The notes beneath the pieces are model-generated. The model was not told where the DNA came from, ran no database searches, and saw nothing but the letters and a program-made list of their open reading frames with translations. The position numbers and the translations under genes were made by a program. DNA of 62,000 bases from Symbiodinium natans (Eukaryota; Sar; Dinophyceae; Suessiales; Symbiodiniaceae), in NCBI GenBank assembly GCA_905221605.1, contig CAJNDS010002102.1, forward strand, positions 785,647 through 847,646. Reading direction: 5' to 3'. This document shows, one piece after another, positions 57,536 through 62,000 of the stretch. Every line of letters begins with the position of its first letter. Position 1 is the stretch's first letter.

Positions 57536-57972
57536 GGGAGGAGCCGCGACGCCCAGCGCATTCAAGACTTCACGCCGCCTGCCTTCAGCCGCACCATCAG
57601 GCTTTCGACCCTGCCCTGGCAGAATCATGGGGTGCCAAGGGGGCAGCACACAAGCCTGCTCTGATGTTCTAGGTAAGCAATGTGGGGCATGGGGGTTGGG
57701 GTCCCCTTAGAACAACTTGACTGAAGATCCAAGAGCCTCTAGGGCCGAAATCTTGTGCGCTCCAACGTTCTGCATCCCTTGCAGCTCCTGGAGGTTGTTC
57801 TCTGGGGGGTCTAGGGGGGCGTCAGGGGTATCCTCTTGGGAAATACCCATACAAGGGTTGACAAGGATCTACAAGGATATGCCTAGTTGGGAGCCTTTGG
57901 CAGCGTGGTCGAACATTTCAGGCATAACCAGAATGGGGAACGTCACGCTGCTTCCTCCGCCCTTCTAGGAAT

Positions 57973-58275
57973 CTAAATTCCAAAAAATTCGATGAGCAGC
58001 TCCTGGAAGGAAGAAACCAAGGCCTGAGCAAGACTCGACATACGGCAGCGCATGCAAAAACACAACAGCTCCATGACAAAAAAGGTGAAAAAAAGCGGGT
58101 GCTTCATCAAGCTCACAACACGCACGAGTTGCGAGCAATGTCTGGCCGCTGCCTCTTCTTTCAATCCACTTCCACGAAGCACGGAAGCGTCCAGATTCTT
58201 GAAGGTCTCATCTAAGACCTCGCAATGGCAACGATGCTTGACTTTGCTGGGGGTTTCTGGCGACGACTTGATCAT
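57973..58275 (-). CDS. Candidate exon, function unknown
   Basis: The minus frame reads SKVKHRCHCEVLDETFKNLD, LKEEAAARHCSQLVRVVSLM, then the hydrophobic FFTFFVMELLCFCMRCRMSS and LVSSFQELLIEFFGI. It is helical and protein-like; no family is recognised. Confidence 0.35.
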   Translation of the reverse strand: MIKSSPETPSKVKHRCHCEVLDETFKNLDASVLRGSGLKEEAAARHCSQLVRVVSLMKHPLFFTFFVMELLCFCMRCRMSSLAQALVSSFQELLIEFFGI

Positions 58276-59104
58276 GAGAGAAACAGTTGTACCCGAGTTT
58301 GAACCTCACGTCAGCACACATGGCTACACACTTGATTATCCATTATCAAATTTCTGTTGCTTGGCTTAGCCAGCACTCCTTGTAGTTTCTCAGGATCTAT
58401 TTCGCCACACGCGTGCTTTAAACGTTTAACTCCAGTCCCAAGCCTCTACCTTGGAATTCAGCAGCGCCAAGGCATCCGTCGTGGAGGTGGAATGCGAACT
58501 GTCCACTGCATGCAGTGTCTCATCCAGCACCTGCAAGAAAGTCCCAGGCCCGTCTGCTAAAGCATGGCTAAGGAGCAGGGTTGATCATCCCCTGCCAAGG
58601 CCAGCATCCAAGAACAAGTCACACGTGACCGCACACATTGAGAAGAGAAATAAGGAATTCATGCGCCCTTATATTCAATTTGGGCCTTCTTTACTGCTTT
58701 GATTAAACTCATGCATTTCGTGCACCTGTTTCGTTTACAAATGCATTCATGTAATTCTCTTCGTAGATTTGTTATTCGACTCATATGGGTACTTACCCAA
58801 ATCTAATTTAGGGTCTCTGGGTCCTATATCTAAAGATCGACCCTTATCGTGAGGACCCCAAAAGGGACCCTACTTTAGAGAACTAGACTACCCGTATCCA
58901 GAACAGCTCGAATCTGGTCATCAGAATCGTGCGTTTGAGACTACCACAGACCAATCGGCAGCATCCTGCATTATTGAGCCATTTTGTGTGACTGCATACT
59001 GTAGCCGGAATCTATGAGTACAGGCCTTCGTCATGGCCTCCACTTGCCCCAAGCCTCAGGCCAAAGCAGTTCTGCATGGCCCTACACCCTAAACCTTTTT
59101 CCCT

Positions 59105-59295
59105 AAACGGCAAGACCAAACCGCTTTTGACATGGGGAGACCCGGCTGAGGACATCAACGTGATGCTGTGGAAGCGGCGAATCTCCAGCTGCTGCCGAGC
59201 TTCGGCCTGCGATGCCGATACAGTAGCAGAGCTCTTAAAGGAAAAGCTCTCTAGCATCCCGGCAGCAAATCCCAGCATCATGTAGAGGGCCTTGC
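59105..59295 (-). CDS. Candidate exon, function unknown
   Basis: The minus strand reads KALYMMLGFAAGMLESFSFK, then ATVSASQAEARQQLEIRRFH and SITLMSSAG before GTCTCC, a possible donor. Good coding character. Confidence 0.4.
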
Positions 59296-59908
59296 GTTAA
59301 ATTACCGAGCTGCGCACTCAGGGCTCACAGCAAGCCTGAACATGCATGGGCATGCTCCGCAGGCAGACGGAGCACAATCAAAAATTGATTTTTGCTCGGA
59401 CAGATCAGCATGTCAGTTCAACATGGGCTGCTACTAAATCTAAAGCTGGCGAGTGTGCATCGGCAAAGGTGCAGGCAGAACAGCAACCGGGGTGGTAAAG
59501 GCAACGGCCACGAAGCACCCTCCACGCAGGACAGGAAGGAACAGCGTCAATCACCGCCACCCCCCCCCCCCAGGCCAGAAACACACAAGAAAAAACACCG
59601 CCTGCGCCCACTGGGGGCGTTCCTACTTAGATAGGAGGCTCAGACCGTTAGAGCACGGACACCCACCCCGAAGCTTCAGTCGCAGACGCATCCATGATTC
59701 AAGAAGAGTAGAGTGACAGCCCAGACCAGGATCAGCGGAAGCGGAAGCTCGCCCGGTGCAAAAGAACAAACCGGCATCACTGCCCATACACCGGTGGATC
59801 TCTGCGCTGCAGGAGGCAGAAATCTCGTGGATATCAATATGGCGCAGCCCAGGATGAAGCAAGAAAGCAGGCAGGCCAAACGATGTCGCTCTTTGTGCAT
59901 TCATAAAT

Positions 59909-59999
59909 GGGGGGGAGATTTCCGAGATTCGGGGTACCTTACTGGGTTTCTACTGAAGGGGGGGCTACTTCAGGGGTCCCTCACTTTTTCGTAAACCCT
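59909..59999 (+). mobile_element. Short element family A, copy 4 (MITE-like)
   Basis: This copy contains ATTTCCGAGATTCGGGGTAC, then CTTACTGGGTTTCTACTGAA, and ends CACTTTTTCGTAAACCCTC. It lies 47 kb from the other copies and outside the telomeric mosaic, so the family is dispersed rather than part of the telomeric arrays. Confidence 0.6.
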
Positions 60000-60704
60000 C
60001 AAGTAGGCTCTGAGAAGGCTCTGAGATCATGAGCCAAGCCTCCTCCGCGGCCAGCGCTGCCAAGGAGGAATGGGTCCTCTGATGCCAAAAGCAACTCTGA
60101 CTCAGCAGGAAGCCCAAAACAAATAGAATTCGAGTTCGCGAGCTCGGATGTGGGGATTTCCTCATGGAAGTGCCACTTTGAAGGGCAACTGCGATATGAA
60201 TTGTGCGATCAGAACACGCGTCCTCTCTGCCAAATCGCCCAAAGCACCCGAGCCTGCTGGCAGGGCAACGACATAAAGCTGGCTGCGGGTACACGCGATT
60301 TGCGTGACCAGGTCGCAGCAGGACGCATAATCTACACGTGGCGCTGCATTCTGCAACTCTGTATGCTGAGGCATGCAGGCATCTCCAAGCAATATGATCT
60401 GTGATCGGTTGCTAATCCAGAAGGACATACATTGATACTTTGGGATGCGCCGCGCGCTGCATCTCTTCAATTCTCAAGTCAAGGTCGCTGAAGCTCGCCA
60501 TAATTTTCGATTGTGTCAGCGTCATCCTGTTAACCTTCTTCGCATTTAGGCCTCAACTTGCACTGGTCAAGTCAACAGGCTGAGAGCGCTGCGAGCAGAA
60601 CCCGCCTTTAGCCTGGGTGTGGGCATGTACACGTTGACATGCACGCAGAGGCAGAGGAGCGAGAGAAAGAGAGGCGCAAAGAGAAGTGTATGTGTTGTTA
60701 CATT

Positions 60705-60765
60705 GAGATGCGTGCGCGTGCGTGCGTGCGTGCGTGCATGGGTGTGTGTGTGTGTATGTGCCTGT
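60705..60765 (+). repeat. TGCG / TG microsatellite
   Basis: GTGCGTGCGTGCG followed by a GTGTGTGT run. Confidence 0.9.
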
Positions 60766-61311
60766 TGGATGTTGTTCTCGGTGTAAAGGTTTTTGGCTCG
60801 TATGTGCATTGCTGGAGGATGATGGACAGGGGGCTAGAAGTGACTGCATCATCCATTTGTCTGAATGGATGTCCATTGTGGAATGAAAGGTCATCCCCAC
60901 GCATGTGTGCTCCTCACAGCACATGTCTGCAACGAGGCTACTTCGTTGCTATTTCTAAGCGTGCCTACTAAGGCAAATGAAAGGGCCAATGGGCCATGGG
61001 GCTGTGTTGAATTAATTAATTCAGCGAGTGTGACTGGTAGTTGGGCGCACAGTGTGGAGAGCCAACTTGGCACTTTTCATGATGTAGCTTGTGAGACACG
61101 AAGATCAATTGACAACCCTGCTTTGCAGGACGGCCTTCGCGCGACTTTTGCACAAAGGCACAAGACAACTTGTGGCTCAATCTAGAGATCTAAAGAAACT
61201 GATGCACATTGCCCTCCCAGGACACAATCCCACAAACTCAGTATATGTACAACGTAACCACCAGCGGCTGTGGCCGGACATTTACAGCCATTGACACGGT
61301 CTCTGACGAGT

Positions 61312-62000
61312 CTACGAGCCAGGTTTACGGCGGCTTTCCCGGGATTTAACTGACATTTGTGAGTCCTTCGAGTTGTTCCTGGACTCGAGAAGAGGAGGCA
61401 GCGACAGGATCTCGTCCACCGAGTGGTCCCTCGAAAACACCTCCTCCCCGGCCTGTTGAGGAGCTTGGCTGGTGCCGACGGTGCCGGTGTAGACCCCTGG
61501 TGTCACAACCAGAGCTCGCCCGGAATCCATCGGCCTGACCATGATGGCTCCGGTCGTATTTGGCCGTTTGACATCGTCGTAGCTACAGTTGGCAGGCAGG
61601 CCACGTGTTTGCCAGCCTGGGCCGCCTGATGCGAAGGGCCGACGCTCTCCTGGGCTCAGCTCCCGCGGATCCCGTGGAGTCTGGGCCTTTCCTCGGCGCA
61701 GCGAAGGCATAGGCTGGCTATCTTGCCTGGCATGCGTGCGAGGACTGTAGTTGACGTCGTTGTCAGGGATGCGGATGGACTGCAGTGCGATGGTCGTGAG
61801 GGCCGAGGGCTCCCACTCAGAAGGACGCTGTCGGTGAGTGATCCAATGCATTACGGAGCGCAGGTGCGTCAGCAGCTCGACAGTGTGCTCCTGCCTCGAG
61901 ATACCACTTCCTCCCGGGCCTCCTCGTGACCTGTTGAGGCATATTTTGCCCAAGCAAAAGACTCCTTGTGCTAGGCATTCCAGCTGTTGCTGCAGCAGCT
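61312..62000 (-). CDS. C-terminal part of a hypothetical protein, cut by the window edge
   Basis: The minus frame is open from the window end (LLQQQLECLAQGVF) to a stop at 61312, at least 228 codons. It includes HTVELLTHLRSVMHWITHRQ, a disordered Pro/Arg/Ser-rich middle, GAIMVRPMDSGRALVVTPGV and a Ser/Arg-rich end. The absence of stops in GC-balanced DNA and the composition support coding. It looks mostly disordered; no domain is recognised. Part may be intronic. Confidence 0.45.
   Translation of the reverse strand, partial: LLQQQLECLAQGVFCLGKICLNRSRGGPGGSGISRQEHTVELLTHLRSVMHWITHRQRPSEWEPSALTTIALQSIRIPDNDVNYSPRTHARQDSQPMPSLRRGKAQTPRDPRELSPGERRPFASGGPGWQTRGLPANCSYDDVKRPNTTGAIMVRPMDSGRALVVTPGVYTGTVGTSQAPQQAGEEVFSRDHSVDEILSLPPLLESRNNSKDSQMSVKSRESRRKPGS

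Noticed and set aside
58970-59005. Relict dinoflagellate spliced-leader sequence (GAGCCATTTTG-like word)
   Set aside because: The match to the spliced leader is short and interrupted in both orientations; no convincing full or partial leader was found elsewhere in the window.

Overview
This 62 kb window looks like nuclear DNA of a dinoflagellate, most plausibly a Symbiodiniaceae-like alga. That is an inference. It rests on short intron-split exons (GT-AG, plus at least one GC-AG intron), candidate genes almost all on the minus strand (the unidirectional arrays typical of dinoflagellates), CCCTAAA/TTTAGGG repeats, a voltage-gated ion-channel exon of a type abundant in these algae, and a large protein resembling one I associate with expanded dinoflagellate families. 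I see no prokaryotic operons, rRNA, tRNA or CRISPR.

Layout. (1) 1-13.6 kb is a mosaic of short telomere-type blocks in alternating orientation, separated by 60-250 bp spacers. Several spacers read as fragments of protein-coding sequence. Small inverted-repeat elements are scattered through it, and no intact gene is visible. (2) 14.5-17.3 kb is non-coding and contains about 1.2 kb of AGT trinucleotide repeat. (3) 17.3-41.2 kb is a gene block on the minus strand. From upstream (high coordinates) to downstream it holds: a Lys/Ala/Pro/Gln-rich protein; two or more hypothetical, low-complexity genes; a short bZIP-like protein; a C5-cytosine DNA methyltransferase with motifs I, IV, VI and X split over exons; a large multi-exon protein with transposase-like features; a small helical protein; a protein with a histone stem-loop-binding (SLBP)-like domain; and three small genes. 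The octamer GANTGGCC is very common and strongly strand-biased throughout this block and its flanks (about 14.5-43 kb). It is nearly absent elsewhere in the window. (4) 33.2-34.3 kb is AT-rich with evenly spaced GC-rich 13-bp repeat clusters. (5) 41.3-43.6 kb has more telomere-like sequence, a 139-bp duplication and a five-copy array of paired hairpins. (6) 43.7-44.1 kb holds an ion-channel exon. (7) 44-62 kb is mostly non-coding with scattered minus-strand exons, including terminal exons ending at 54,309, 54,712 and 61,312, and a 9-bp satellite at 53.4-54.3 kb.

The most interesting reading is that about 14.5-43 kb forms one compositional unit: a methyltransferase, a transposase-like protein, a bZIP, an SLBP-like protein and several unknown genes share one strand and one over-represented octamer. 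It could be a large mobile or horizontally acquired element, or simply a gene island with its own sequence code. No terminal repeats were found, so this remains a hypothesis. Exon boundaries were read by eye and only some are certain.
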